NCBI GenBank assembly: GCA_019914995.1
Contig: CM034127.1
Coordinates: forward strand, 12,250,269-12,314,268
From: Acanthochlamys bracteata
Lineage: Eukaryota; Streptophyta; Magnoliopsida; Pandanales; Velloziaceae
Reading direction: 5' to 3'
DNA: 64,000 nt
Each line of letters begins with the position of its first letter. Position 1 is the stretch's first letter. A model generated the notes under the pieces. The model was given only the letters and a program-made list of their open reading frames with translations. It had not been told where the DNA came from and did not search any database. This document shows positions 36,026 to 47,525 of this stretch, piece after piece. A program made the position numbers and the translations under genes.

Positions 36026-36109
36026 AGCAAAGCATTCAGAGAACTTTGAAGACCATAATGCATACTCAACATGCAATTCAGACAACATGAGCTCCTCATT
36101 TGCTTTGCT
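36026..36109 (-). ncRNA. C/D-box snoRNA, cluster copy 4
   Basis: On the minus strand: nine-base-pair closing stem AGCAAAGCA / TGCTTTGCT, C box ATGAGGA (one change), D' CTGA, same guide and D box CTGA. Predicted length is 84 nt. The base before the 3' stem differs (CTGAA). Confidence 0.75.
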
Positions 36110-37239
36110 CGGTGGCATTTAAAAGCCATCCAGAAACTAATATTGCAAACCACGGTCATCACCAATCTCCTATTAACAAATACATTAAAGTAGCAAACTA
36201 GACACCGTGCTTGACCATGTATTATTGTTACAAACTTCACTTGATAGAATTCAAACCATATAAATGAGTATGCAATTGCACTTAACTTTTTGGTTCATTT
36301 TATATGTGCAATTCATTTTTCAAAAGTTTCATATACCATTCAAGTTATATTTTAATTTTCAAATTACCATGCTATTTTAATATTTTGATAAACATAATAC
36401 TAAATAATATTTTTTCAGAAAATTTTAAAAATAAATTTTAAAAAATCTAAATATTTATGAATAATAATAATTTTCTATATAACAAATATTTTAATATTAT
36501 GTTAATTAAAAATCAATGGTCAATCAACTGGCGAAGCAGTAATTTAAATGAAAAATATAACATGGCTGGCATGCGTGAAACTTTAGAAACATAAGTAATA
36601 CATACAAGAAGAACCCAAACCTTTTAGTGGTAGTCGATGATATTTACCCAATGATAATCGTTGTTACTGAAACATGTCTATAAACAACCGCATCAATATA
36701 TATATTTTCATATGATCATACTTTTGATTAACCATCACATATAACAAGCACAAAATTCCTAGATTCCATAGATTCATTTCCTTTGACTTACACATAAAAG
36801 CTGTGAATTTTCGACAATCTAAAGTACATGGGTACAACACTTTCTATACCCATGCGATTGAAATTGTTTTGTCAAAACAACAATGTAGCACCAAAAAATA
36901 CCAATATCGATGTTTCCTTGCAGCAAACTTGTAGGCGCAAGGGGCTAATTGATGCCTGACCATCCGATCTCAAATACTAATTTCTCAAAAAAATGAAATT
37001 GTAGCAAAATTATCAGAAAATTCGACGATCCAAAAATTAAATTTCAAGAGAATAGATGTGAAAAACATAATAAACAACAATCTCTATTCATATCTTCAAC
37101 TGATATGAAACACGAACAAATCGAGATCTACCAATTGAACGAAACAGCCACAAAAACTAGTTTAGAAAAAAATAAAAGGTAGTGAAGATTTCTTTAAAAC
37201 TGGAAGAAAATCAAAGAAAAAATAGACAAAATATACAGA

Positions 37240-37290
37240 CGAAAGAGTGGAACCATGAGCACGCCGCCGCCGGGGAACGCAAGATTTATA
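37240..37290 (-). promoter_or_regulatory. Possible promoter/first exon of the snoRNA-bearing transcript
   Basis: An isolated GC-rich island (minus strand CCCCGGCGGCGGCGTGCTC) in very AT-rich surroundings follows a TTATAAATC element on the minus strand. TTACCCTAGA about 90 bp further upstream is a partial telo-box, a motif common upstream of plant snoRNA and ribosomal genes. This fits the start of a minus-strand transcript running through the snoRNA cluster. The start itself is inferred. Confidence 0.35.
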
Positions 37291-39980
37291 ACATAATCGC
37301 TAATAAGAGTTAGCTTTATGACCAAAGTACCCTTATAGCAGTTGTATATGTGATGTAGCATCTAGGGTAAATATGGTAACTAGGTATATTAACTTAAATA
37401 ATTTCAACTAAACTGCCTAAAATACCATTACTTTCTCCTTCAAATATTGGGAAACGAAGAGCTAAAAATGGAAAAACGCTAATCCTATTATCGTTCTTTT
37501 TTTTAATTCAGCTGGTCTGTTGGCTAGAGATGAGAGAAAAAGTTCGTGAGGAGAGAGATATGTGAGATGGTAAATCTTCATAACTGATCCTTCGAGTCGA
37601 GAGATTTAGTTCAAATCTTAATTGATCGATGTATTAAATTTATTGATATCCTTAATGTTGGATCAGCTGTGAAGACTTGCTTACTCACGAGTCTCTCTGC
37701 TTTCTTTCCAACTCATTGTTGCTTGTTTGATTGATGGATTCATTGGTAATAATCTTGCTTGAATTCAGTTCTAATAGTTTCTGGCAGCGATTTTGTTGCA
37801 GACTTCTAGCTTCAAGTTTGCTTAAAAATTTGTGATTGTTAGTATTTCTGTTACTAGATTTTAGTTCCACTTCGGGTTGAGAAGAATGTTAGCTGAAAAA
37901 TGGTTAGAACAGTACGGGTTATGGAAATATGATCTAGTATTCGGCTTAGTTCTCTATAATTTCTGCTATAAGCTCGTAAAATTAGTTTGATCTCGGCTCT
38001 CATTAGGAAGCTGTTAGAATAATTTGTATATATGTCTGTTTGGTTCATGATGCTAGAATTGAATTTGCTGTTAGTACTTTAGTAACATGGAGAACAATGT
38101 CAGTTGCAGTTAATGTTTGATGCTATGATTTCATAGTTGACAAAACAATTGAGAAATATACAACCTAACTAATGGTTTACTTGTTAGAAAAAGTTGGAAA
38201 AGTCCTATACCATGTGTACCATGTACTGATTGAGTCCTTAAAGTTGGTGGATAAAGCAACGGAGTCAGAGTGTGAAAATCAAATCATCTTTGTCATTTTT
38301 AATTTGAATTGTTCATAAGTTAACTTTTGGATCTGAAAAACTTAATTGTCCTTTCTTCGAGCTAGTATCTGGTTCTTCTTGTGTTAACTTTTAGTGGAGG
38401 TTTCTTATGCAGCAACATCACGTAGTTCATCATTACTTGACAGCTGTTTTAAAGCTACAGAAATTAGTTTCCTAGTAAGTGTGTGAGGACAGCCCTATCA
38501 AGGTCAAACATTTTATGATCAATGACCCGTGTTTGGGAGTGTCCGATCAGTAAATTAATGCATATATTTAGTTCAAGATCATTGCCACCCGCATTTCACT
38601 TCTCAGCGATTTGTCTTGAATATTTATTTAAGGGGAAGGGCGCTTGTATGAAGTATTATACCTATTATAAATTTATACATTTGGAATCATACAGTACGAT
38701 TCACATTAAAATTCTGATAGAAGCTACTATGAGATTTAGTAACTTTCTTTCTATATCATTGTTCTTGTACTTCAGTATTCTCTGCTGCAGTTTCGTAGTT
38801 CATGCTTTTACAATATTCACAAACGTCCTAGTTCTTACAATACCATGCTGGTTGCTCTGAAGCAGTCATTTCTTTGCATACTTCAACTATGTGGTGTCCG
38901 TAATGTCAGGGATGGTTCAAGTCCCTTACTATTTTGGTGTTGTTTGGAGATGCATAATGATTGAGGTCATTACTTATTATGCCAACTTTTATGATCTTTG
39001 TTATATTTGAAGATATAGTTAGCATACACCTTTGTGTCATAGATCATCTTTGCATTTAGTCTCACCTATCTAACCACCATTGCTTCTGATATCATTAGAA
39101 CACAACGGATTACAAGATCTCATCTAGTTGTTCGTATTTAGCCATATGATTGCTTTTGTTTTTCTTTTTTGCTTTTTTTGTTCTTGTGCAGAAAATTCTC
39201 TTGGGAGCAATAACAGCCTCAATTTTGATTTATTTGTTAATGTTAGCGTCTGTTTGACGTGGTTTGGCTGAATGGTGAAATTTTTTTAACAAGCACTTTA
39301 CGGGTGGGCTACCTGAGTGAGTGTGTGGCATAGCTCCAGTTCTGAGACATGAATATCTCGACAATCTTGCTTGAATGATGATATTCATTATTCCACGATT
39401 GAGTACCATAAGTTCAGAAAAAAGGAGTGATATAAGCAAGAACGCAGTTTTACAGATTCTTGAGCATTCTCTGGTGTTTACCTGAAACAAATGTCCCTAT
39501 TTCATCACATTGATGTGAAAGCTTTGACAACAGAGTCATGATGATTCCCATATCTAAGAAATCTACCGTTGTGGTTCCTAGCTATGCTACCTGTTTATAC
39601 GCACCGTTGTTTGCCTTGTCAGTCATGTCATATAGAATTTGATTTGCTTTGTCATTGATCTTCCTTTGTTTGCTCTATTCTTGATGCACGCAATGACGAA
39701 GCAACCAATTCGGTTTCTGACATCCATTTAACAGGTATACAATTTGGTTCATATTAGTCTCAGGTGCCTAGATTAGTTGGTACACAATGAATGGTTTAAG
39801 TAAGATGCTTTCTTCTTGCATCTGAAACACGCATTGTCACCGTATGCATCTCTTGGGAACTTGTAACTTTATCAATGGATCCCATCTCTGGTAATGGAGT
39901 AACTCGATCAAAGTAATGACAATGGCAAATTCCACAAAAAGAAACGAATATGCCTTTAATTTCTGAAAATTTGAAGAATA
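37291..39980. other. Intergenic region of 2.7 kb, no gene supported
   Basis: No frame of useful length, domain or consistent splice chain on either strand. Composition is ordinary AT-rich spacer up to the target-site duplication of the hAT element. Confidence 0.4.
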
Positions 39981-40761
39981 CTTGCTATCAAGGTTGTCAG
40001 GATCGAGATTTTAACTAAGATCGTTGGCCTCAAGTAAGATCGTAAGATTTTACTTTTCGATAAATTTTTAAATATCTTTAAAAATCTTTTTTCTAATGAA
40101 CTTGTTTTTTAATAGGGAAGCTTGCTGTGTGCTGTTCTCAAGATGGATTTAATTACATCAAGCAAATGTTGTGCACTTGCTTAGTGCTGACTGCTGTCCG
40201 TCAATTTATGTGCACTTGTTTAGTGCTTGTTGTTCATATTCAAGACTTTACAGATGTTACATTTTTTTTATTGTAACTACATACTTATGTAATAACGTAA
40301 CATATCTATTGTCATATTGATATTTAATAAAAAAAATCAATACTTAAATGATTGAATATTTGAAATTTACATCAAACCATAGACACTTTCAGTTTTCAGA
40401 TCATATGTATTTTTTGATGTTAAACAACCATAAACAATCACAATTGAAGCACTTCATTCATCAATAATTCAACACATTCAAGTGTAAAATACATACAGCA
40501 AGACTGCTATAACCAGTTACATATTTTGCAAAGTATATATAACAATCACTAATTTAATATTTTGCTACTATCATAATTCATAAGTTTATAACAACAAATT
40601 AACAAGACTGCAAGTCTACTGTCTACATAAACAAACAAGCAGAAATAATCTGTTACAAATTTACAACTTACAAGCTTACAACATAATGTCATTACTCTAT
40701 GATCAATGTTACAATCCTATAATAAAAATAGCATACAATACTTAAAATTTCAAATACAAAC

Positions 40762-43509
40762 CTAATAGAAATTATCAACAGAAATATCATCAAACAAATC
40801 ACAATCATTTTCATCTTCATCCATATCTTCTTCCTCATCGTAAGCTTCATCTCCACTAGCACCACTAAAACTTCCAGCATGAGAAGCAATATTATCTAAA
40901 TCAACGTTATCCATTGGTTGCTTTCCTTTAGTGGCAACATCTTCATAAAAATCATGAATCTCTACCTCATTATCAGATTTACTCCCATGACTCTCATTTT
41001 ATTCAATAGCAATTACTTTTTCATTTTCATTACAGCCTACAGAAATATATTGCATATTATATTAAACAGTGAGTACAATAATTTAAAAGCATTTCAGTTA
41101 CCTCAAAAGCTTCAGAAATAAGAATAGTATTCATAAGTAATAAGCATACTATATACAGTGAACAAAAAATATTCCGGATAGTGGACAGAAAATATTTTTA
41201 AATAGTGGGAAGAAAATATTTCTGGACAGTGGACAGAAAATAGCATTCAACTATTTAAAGCATTAAAAATTTAAGATAACATTTACCTGAAGTTTTGTCA
41301 AGAATATTAAGCCATTCATGGCCAATATGATCAGCTTCTTGCTCTTCTTCAACAATCCACTCATCGTCAGAGGGAAGATCATCAAAGGTACTTGAGCTTA
41401 TACTTCTCATATTTCTTTCTTTCAGTTTTAAATTACACATAACAAATACCAAGTCATTCATCTTCTGTTGATGCAAACGATTTCTTCTTTTTGTATGAAC
41501 CTAAACAATAAAGAAAGTCTTATAAGTTAGTTAATATATAAAATATATAGAAATAGACAATATGTCAATATGAATATGTAAGTATCATACCATTTCGAAT
41601 GCACTCCAATTGCGTTCACAGCCAGAAGAACTACAAGTCAAGCTTAGAATTCGAATCGCAAACCTTTGTAATTCTGGACACTCGGCTCCAAATGAATCCC
41701 ACCAATCAGTTGGATCTTTCTTTTCCCTTGCTGTTATTGTAGAGTTGATGCCAAACAATCCTCTTGAATGTTTAAAAGCCGCAAACTGCAAATCTATCTT
41801 TTCTCTCTCATTTGCATCAGCTATCATTCTCTCTAAACAATTATATAATCCAATTTTTACCTCTGCATCATCCTCAAAATCAGAAGAATAATGATACTTA
41901 GGATTTAAATAGTAAGCTGCATCATGCAAAGGCCTATGCAGTTGAAGCTCCCACCTTTCATTAATAATTTTTTCCACAGCCTCATAGCTATAAGAAATTC
42001 AAAGGAAATGAGTAACAAATAATAACAAATTAATAATGATGAAACGTTGAAGTTCAACACTTAAATATTAAACAGTTAAACTTATAAAAATATTTACCTT
42101 TTCTTGACATGAGCAAAATTTAACCGTATCTTCTCCTTTGCATGATCCATCTCCCTATAAATGAAACCCATTGCTGGTTTCTCATCTGAATCAACCAATC
42201 GTAGCACTTTAATAAGAGGATACGCGGCTTTCAAACATGTATGGATGTTTCGCCAAAATCTACTATCCAAAATCGTGTTTTGGATTTGCTTTCCATCTTG
42301 TTTGGTTGAAAATTTACTTGACTTCCAAGCATTAGAGCTGAACATACTCATTAGCACACCCTTATGTTCATAGAGACATCCTAAGGTCAAGTACGAAGTA
42401 GCAAATCGAGTTGCACCTGGTCTAATCAAATCTCTCCCTTTTGTAAAATGTCTCAACATAGCAATAAGTATGGTCCTTCCATAAATATAAGTTGTAATCC
42501 TTCTTCCCTTCATAATTGTGACATTATGAACTTTCAACTTCTTCTCAAAATCCTCCAAAATAAGATCAATACAGTAGGCAGCACAAGGGGTCCAATATAG
42601 TTTTGTTCTTTTCTCCATTAGCCTCTCTCCTGCTGCTTTATAATTTGCAGCATTATCAGTAATAATTTGTACAATATTTTCCTCTCCAACCCTCTCTACA
42701 ATATCATCTAACATCTCCAAAACCCTATCAGCTATTTTAGAAATATCTGAAGTATCAACAGAAGATAAGAAAACTGTTCCCTTAGAACTATTCACTAAGA
42801 AATTGCATATAGATCGTCTTTTTTTATCAGTCCAACCATCAGACATAATAGAACAACCCGTTTTTCTCTACTCTACTTTATAGTCCTCAAGTAAAACCCT
42901 TACACGACTTACTTCTTTTTTCAAATAAGTTTCCCTAATTTTATGATAAAAAGGAGGCTTAAGTCCAGCACCATACATACCAACTAACTCAAGCATTTTC
43001 AAAAACTTGGGATTTTTTACACAATTAAAAAAAATTGCACTTGTGTAAAAAAAACGAGCTATTTGTTGACAACAGTCTTCCCTCAACTCTGTTTTTATCA
43101 AATGATTAATACTTATCTGTGTGTTTCCTGACCTAAGAGACTTCTTCCCAAACATACTCTTCACTTCTTTTTGTTTTGAAAAATATTGTATTATCTCATT
43201 TCCAGAGTCATCCCCCTCACCAAATATTTTTCTTTTCTTTTTATCTGAAGCTTCTTGAATTATTACTAGGAGCTCACAAAACTTTAATCTAACTTCTTCA
43301 GGAACTTACTGATATAGTTCAACATTCTTATGTATACAAGCTAAGTGATGTTTGAAACGAACAATACCCCCACTAAAAATCTTTTGACAATACTTGCACT
43401 TCACTTTTTTAGAATTATTATCTACATCTATAGCGTGCTCCCAACCCACATTAGACCTACATCCAGAAATATTTTTTTTCTTATCTTTCCCAGAACCAAA
43501 TGCAGACAT
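40762..43509 (-). pseudogene. hAT transposase (BED, DUF659, C-terminal dimerisation), inactivated
   Basis: Four exons with GT-AG introns: 43509..42098, 41987..41591, 41500..41287 and 41036..40762. An N-terminal BED zinc finger has CKYC and the HHLACIH pair. The DUF659 core includes SIMSDGWTDKKRRS and ITDNAANYKAAG. The C-terminal dimerisation region ends SSSGCERNWSAFEMV, and the tail is acidic. Three in-frame nonsense codons interrupt an otherwise continuous frame: TAA at 43308-43306, TAG at 42870-42868 (where relatives have Trp, between DYKVE and RKTGC), and TAA at 41001-40999. The normally conserved His in PCAAHCIDL is Tyr here. No frameshifts were seen. The protein cannot be made whole, so the copy is not autonomous now. 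Confidence 0.9.
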
Positions 43510-44245
43510 CTTGGCGAATGTTTTAACAAACTGTAATTAAAAAATTAAAACCAAATCAATCTTGGTATATATATTGACATACTGAACATAACTATATAAT
43601 CATAAGCTCATAACTCTTAATTAAGTAAAACTTAACAAAAAAAGAGTCGAAAAAAAATAAGTAAAAACAATGCTGGCTACTTTGTAAGTTATAACTCATA
43701 AGTCATAATAGTAATCTTTCAAACAATTTGTTTCAATTGTCTACTGTCCTACCCAAGTACCCAGTCTAACTCTCATCTTCTCAACCAAGCTATTTTTCTT
43801 ACTGGCACTGTCCTATGACTCCTATCCAATCTACTGGCTACTGTGACTTAGAAGAAAAATAAGTTAAAAAAACTACTTGGTGCTAGCTGCCAAGTGCAAG
43901 TGCTACCTACTGTCCTAAATCGTAAGTTATAACAACTAACAAGTAATAACAATTTTTTCCTACTCCTACTGTTCTATCCAGAGAACGATCAACTGAGAAA
44001 TAAAAATTAATAGAGAAACGCATTTTCAAACAATTCTCCGATTCTTCCTCAATCAATCAATAGAGAAATAAAAATCAATAGAGAAATTTTTTTCAATCAA
44101 TTCATCCTCAATCAACAAACAGAGAAATAACAATCAACACTTCAACAGAGCAATTTTTCAAACAATTCATCTCCATTCTCTAATCTATCAACAGAGAAAA
44201 CAAAAAAACAGAACAAAGCAGAGAAAAAAATCTTTCAATAGGAGA

Positions 44246-44270
44246 GAGAGAGAAAGAGAGAGAGAGAGTT
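44246..44270 (+). repeat. GA microsatellite
   Basis: A GA-rich run just upstream (in gene orientation) of the hAT transposase leader, inside the transposon. Confidence 0.8.
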
Positions 44271-44295
44271 GAAGCGTACCTCAGTAGAGGCTGTA

Positions 44296-44541
44296 GAGCT
44301 CTTCGAACTTTAAGAAGAATTAAATCAGAGCTTGAATTGAAGAAGAATTTCGACACTCGGCGTTTCGAAGACGAGACGCGGTGTTGATCGAAGAGGAAGA
44401 CGAAGAAGATTAGGAGCTGAGGAGCTCTTCGAACTTCACAAAGAATTGAATCGGAGCTTGAATTGAAGAAGAATTCCGGCGATCGGGATTGATTTGGAGA
44501 CGAGACGCGGTGTTGATCGAAGAGGAAGACGAAGAAATTAG
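44296..44541 (-). repeat. Tandem duplication of 126 bp in the hAT leader region
   Basis: Two copies (about 44296-44415 and 44422-44541) share GAGCTCTTCGAACTT, AGAGCTTGAATTGAAGAAGA and GACGAGACGCGGTGTTGATC, followed by GAAGAGGAAGACGAAGAA. The region lies upstream of the transposase ATG and may be its promoter or leader. Confidence 0.8.
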
Positions 44542-44829
44542 GGATTTAGGGATTTCTGAAGTTTCGGGACAGCTCTGGAGAGGCTAGTGTTATGTATGCA
44601 TTTTTTGCAAAAAACCCCCTCATCAATGCTTAATTGCAAAATAATCTTTGAAAATAGAAATCGTAAAATCGTACGCAGGATCGCGATCTTACCGATTTCA
44701 CGATTAAGATCGCGATCTTAGTACGATCCAAGACAATATGCGATCCTAAGTTAAATGGGATCATTTTAGTGAAGCAAAATCGTAGGATTTTAAAATTTAA
44801 ATCAGAATTTTAATAATCATGCTTGCTAT

Positions 44830-45951
44830 GCAGACATTGTTTATGTCAGAGCAGGCAGACTAGAGGTGCAATCCCTAGGAGGAACCAAAGAAGTAAAATA
44901 CTCTTGGACGCGATTCAAGTTAGCATTATGTCAAGATTAGCTCAAATAGAAGGGTGTCATTGTAAGTCTAGATAGAAGACAGTTTTCCGCTTATGCATTA
45001 ATGTATTCATATCTAAATCAATACAACAACTTGACTACCCAATTATTTATCATAGGAAACTTTTTAAAGTGAGAGACCTCTTTTCGAGATTCTTTATTGA
45101 AAATTTGGCACTTGAGGACACAACCAATCACCTTTTTAGCACTCTCACTACCTGTATCTTTCCTTTCTCCACCCTCTTCTCACGCTACCCAAGCTTTTGT
45201 CTGGAATAGGAATTTATGACACAACTTGAAATTTGGGAATTTCTATCTAATTTTCTCTGGATCTTTTGTTCTATATTTCTCATCATCTCATGTGTAGTGC
45301 ATGAGCGAGGTTCAGATTCCAATGAGATAATGGTTTGGGCCCCTTGCCCCTAATAATTCAGAGGGGTCTTGCGTCAAACCTACGCAGCCATATAGAGATC
45401 AAGGTCCGATCCTTGATCCATTTGGAATTTATACTTGGTGATCAATGCATTAATTTTGTTATGGACTTATTTCTTTCGTAAAAATAAAAAATAAAAAAAA
45501 ATAAAATTTTATATCTGTGTTTCAATAATTTTTAAAAATATATTAAAAATTAAATAATTATATTGATAAATGTATAAATAGAAAATTAAAATTAAAATTT
45601 TGTATATAAAAATAAAATTTTGAATTTTTTATATAATTAAAATATATAAATTATTTAAAATTTAAGATTTAATAAAATAAAATAAAATTATAGATATTTG
45701 AAATAAGCTCTAAATCTACTTATTATAGAATTAGTGGGATGAACCTGGAAGTGTTTGCACTATGGAAGAAAAAACTGGTGTCTTTGTTTTGTATTCTCGT
45801 TCTAACATTGTTTTGTGTTGTAGAGTAGAAAGATCTGGAAATCATAAAATTTCATTCTTGCGGGTAATATATGTTTCTCTGGACAAGTAATCATTCAAAT
45901 TTGAACTGAGTCATGGCAAAATGAGTAACGGATACTATCTGGAGATGCTAA
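44830..45951. other. Intergenic AT-rich region
   Basis: No gene seen. At about 45300-45500 a segment with GAGGTTCAGATTCC and a downstream A-rich tail superficially resembles a SINE, but no box A was found. Confidence 0.35.
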
Positions 45952-46216
45952 GAGCGTGTTTTAGAAATATTCCGTAATTAAGTTTCGTGAAAGTAAAAAA
46001 TAAAAAGTAGAATTTTTAAAAAATAAGTTGAAAGTAGAGTTTAGTTTTTATATTTTAATTGATTCTTGAAGTGGGTTGAAAGTGAATTAAAAAAAAGAAA
46101 TATAATAGAACTAATAATTCGAATTTTCAGTTTTATTTATAATTAAAATATAAAAAATTAGTGAAACTTTAATTCGAACGGGAGAAACTGGAATTTCACC
46201 AACTTGAAACACGTCC
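45952..46216. mobile_element. Candidate MITE, about 265 bp
   Basis: The end GAGCGTGTTT and the far end AAACACGTCC form an inverted pair with one mismatched dinucleotide. TAA stands before the element and TTA after it. The interior is AT-rich and non-coding. It differs in sequence from the M1 family. Confidence 0.5.
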
Positions 46217-46220
46217 TTAA

Positions 46221-46692
46221 GGTGTGTTTATCTAAGATTAAATTTAGTAAACTTAAATTTTTTAAAAGTCAATTTAAAAATAAATAAATAATCAAAAGTT
46301 TTAATAAACAATAATTTTTATATTAATTTTATTTTAATAGTAAGTTTTAAAATTAAATTACAAAAAATTTGATAAAAAAATTATTTTATTTTTTGTTTAT
46401 TTTATATTAAAAATAAATTTAAAATTAAAGTTTGGAATAATAATAAACACACGTTTACCTAAAATTCAAAACTAGTTCACCGTCTATTTATACTCAAATT
46501 TTATTTTTTCAAACTTAATTTTAATAAAATAAGTAAATATTTTAAAATAAAACTTTTATTAAAATTTAATTTTATATGTACTATTAATATACATTTAATA
46601 TAAAATTATACTTTTTATTAAAAAAATTTATTTTTAATTTAATTTTTTAAATTTATTTTAAAAAATTGAATTTATTTTAATATAAACACACC
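46221..46692. mobile_element. Candidate MITE, about 470 bp
   Basis: Begins GGTGTGTTTAT and ends ATAAACACACC, an exact 11-base inverted pair. A further inner match (AATAAACACACG near 46441) suggests internal rearrangement or nesting. No clear target duplication. Confidence 0.5.
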
Positions 46693-46992
46693 GATACTGT
46701 CACTAGACAAATAGACTGAAGTAGTATTTATCGGAGTTTGAATAAGATATTTTTTTAAAAATTAAATTTCTTGTAAAGTAAATGTTTTTAAGTTAAAAAT
46801 TATATACAATTTAATAACGAATTTTATAAATTTTAATTTTTCTAAAATATTATATATATAGTTTAAAAGTGAAAAAAAAATGTATATATCAACTGCAATC
46901 CAAAATAATCAGTAATTGAGTCAGTCAATGGACCTATGCATTAGTCTGCAGGTAAAGTCATATGCTTTCATAATTGCATGAGACCTGTCTTA

Positions 46993-47251
46993 GAGGGTGT
47001 TTGGCTTTGCTTTTCTCCAACCCAACTTTTCAATTCTCTATTTCACGTTTTTCAATACATATTTTATAAATATATAAAAAATTTATTTAAAAATTTAGAA
47101 AGTGTAGAAAAATTCTACGGAGTGAGATCTTTTTATTACATATTTTTATTATTTTTTTAGAAGTAAAAAAAATAGAGCTCGTTTTTTAAAAAGAATAAAA
47201 ATATCCTTCATTTCACAAAAGCTCCATTTTATAAGCAATCCAAACACCCCC
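46993..47251 (+). mobile_element. Harbinger/Tourist-like MITE, family M1, copy F (best ends)
   Basis: 259 bp with termini GAGGGTGTTTGG and CCAAACACCCCC, flanked on both sides by TTA (46990-46992 and 47252-47254). This is the clearest copy, and with copy G it defines the family as PIF/Harbinger-like with a TWA target. It lies about 65 bp upstream of the TATA element of the next gene. Confidence 0.88.
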
Positions 47252-47312
47252 TTAGTTGATAAATCCAAAGAACATTGATTGGTTTAAAAAATGGCATAAG
47301 GCGTCACAATCC

Positions 47313-47330
47313 TTCTCTATATATACTCTT
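47313..47330 (+). promoter_or_regulatory. TATA element of the HIPP gene
   Basis: CTATATATAC sits about 205 bp upstream of the HIPP start codon and just downstream of MITE copy F. Position and sequence fit a core promoter with a leader of about 170-180 bases. Confidence 0.5.
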
Positions 47331-47525
47331 TATCCATCTCGAAGAAGAGTGGAGGAACTTGACGATTGTTGGAAAAGCCTTCAAGGCTCTCTTTTCCAAA
47401 AGTAAAAGGAAGCTCTTTCATTAACCTCGATATAAAGAAGTCAGAAAGGAAACAAAGTCCTCTAAGCTCAGCTAGATCTTCCAGGAAGGAGCTAAAGAGA
47501 TCGTGTACTAGACTTATTCGAAAAA

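Larger units (their letters stand above)
35585..36110 (+). repeat. Tandem units of about 225 bp carrying the snoRNAs
   Basis: The snoRNA copies are embedded in a larger repeat unit. The flank ACTATATACTCCAGTAGCAG.AGCAATT recurs at about 35722 and 35947. The spacing between successive conserved guides is 264, 226 and 223 bp. Outside the snoRNA boxes the units are clearly more diverged. Confidence 0.75.
39989..44821 (-). mobile_element. Complete hAT transposon (4.83 kb) with 8-bp target duplication
   Basis: The direct repeat CTTGCTAT stands on both sides (39981-39988 and 44822-44829), the eight-base duplication typical of hAT elements. Left end CAAGGTTGTCAGGAT and the reverse complement of the right end, CATGATTATTAAAAT, form an imperfect terminal inverted repeat. 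Subterminal regions are full of GATCGTAAGAT-like motifs in both orientations, as expected for transposase binding. The element encodes a BED/DUF659/dimerisation-domain transposase on the minus strand (separate entry). Confidence 0.92.

Noticed and set aside
37500..37640. tRNA-like text (GTTGGCTAGAG ... GTTCAAATC)
   Set aside because: The two motifs are about 90 bases apart with no cloverleaf; not a tRNA gene, and too weak for a SINE call.
41610..41891. 93-codon plus-strand frame
   Set aside because: Antisense of the hAT transposase dimerisation exon, with no independent support.
45300..45510. SINE-like segment (box-B-like motif and A-rich tail)
   Set aside because: The box-B match is imperfect, no box A is found at the right distance, and no target duplication could be seen.
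46978..47160. 60-codon open frame
   Set aside because: It lies entirely in MITE copy F, and its translation is the AT-rich element, not a gene.
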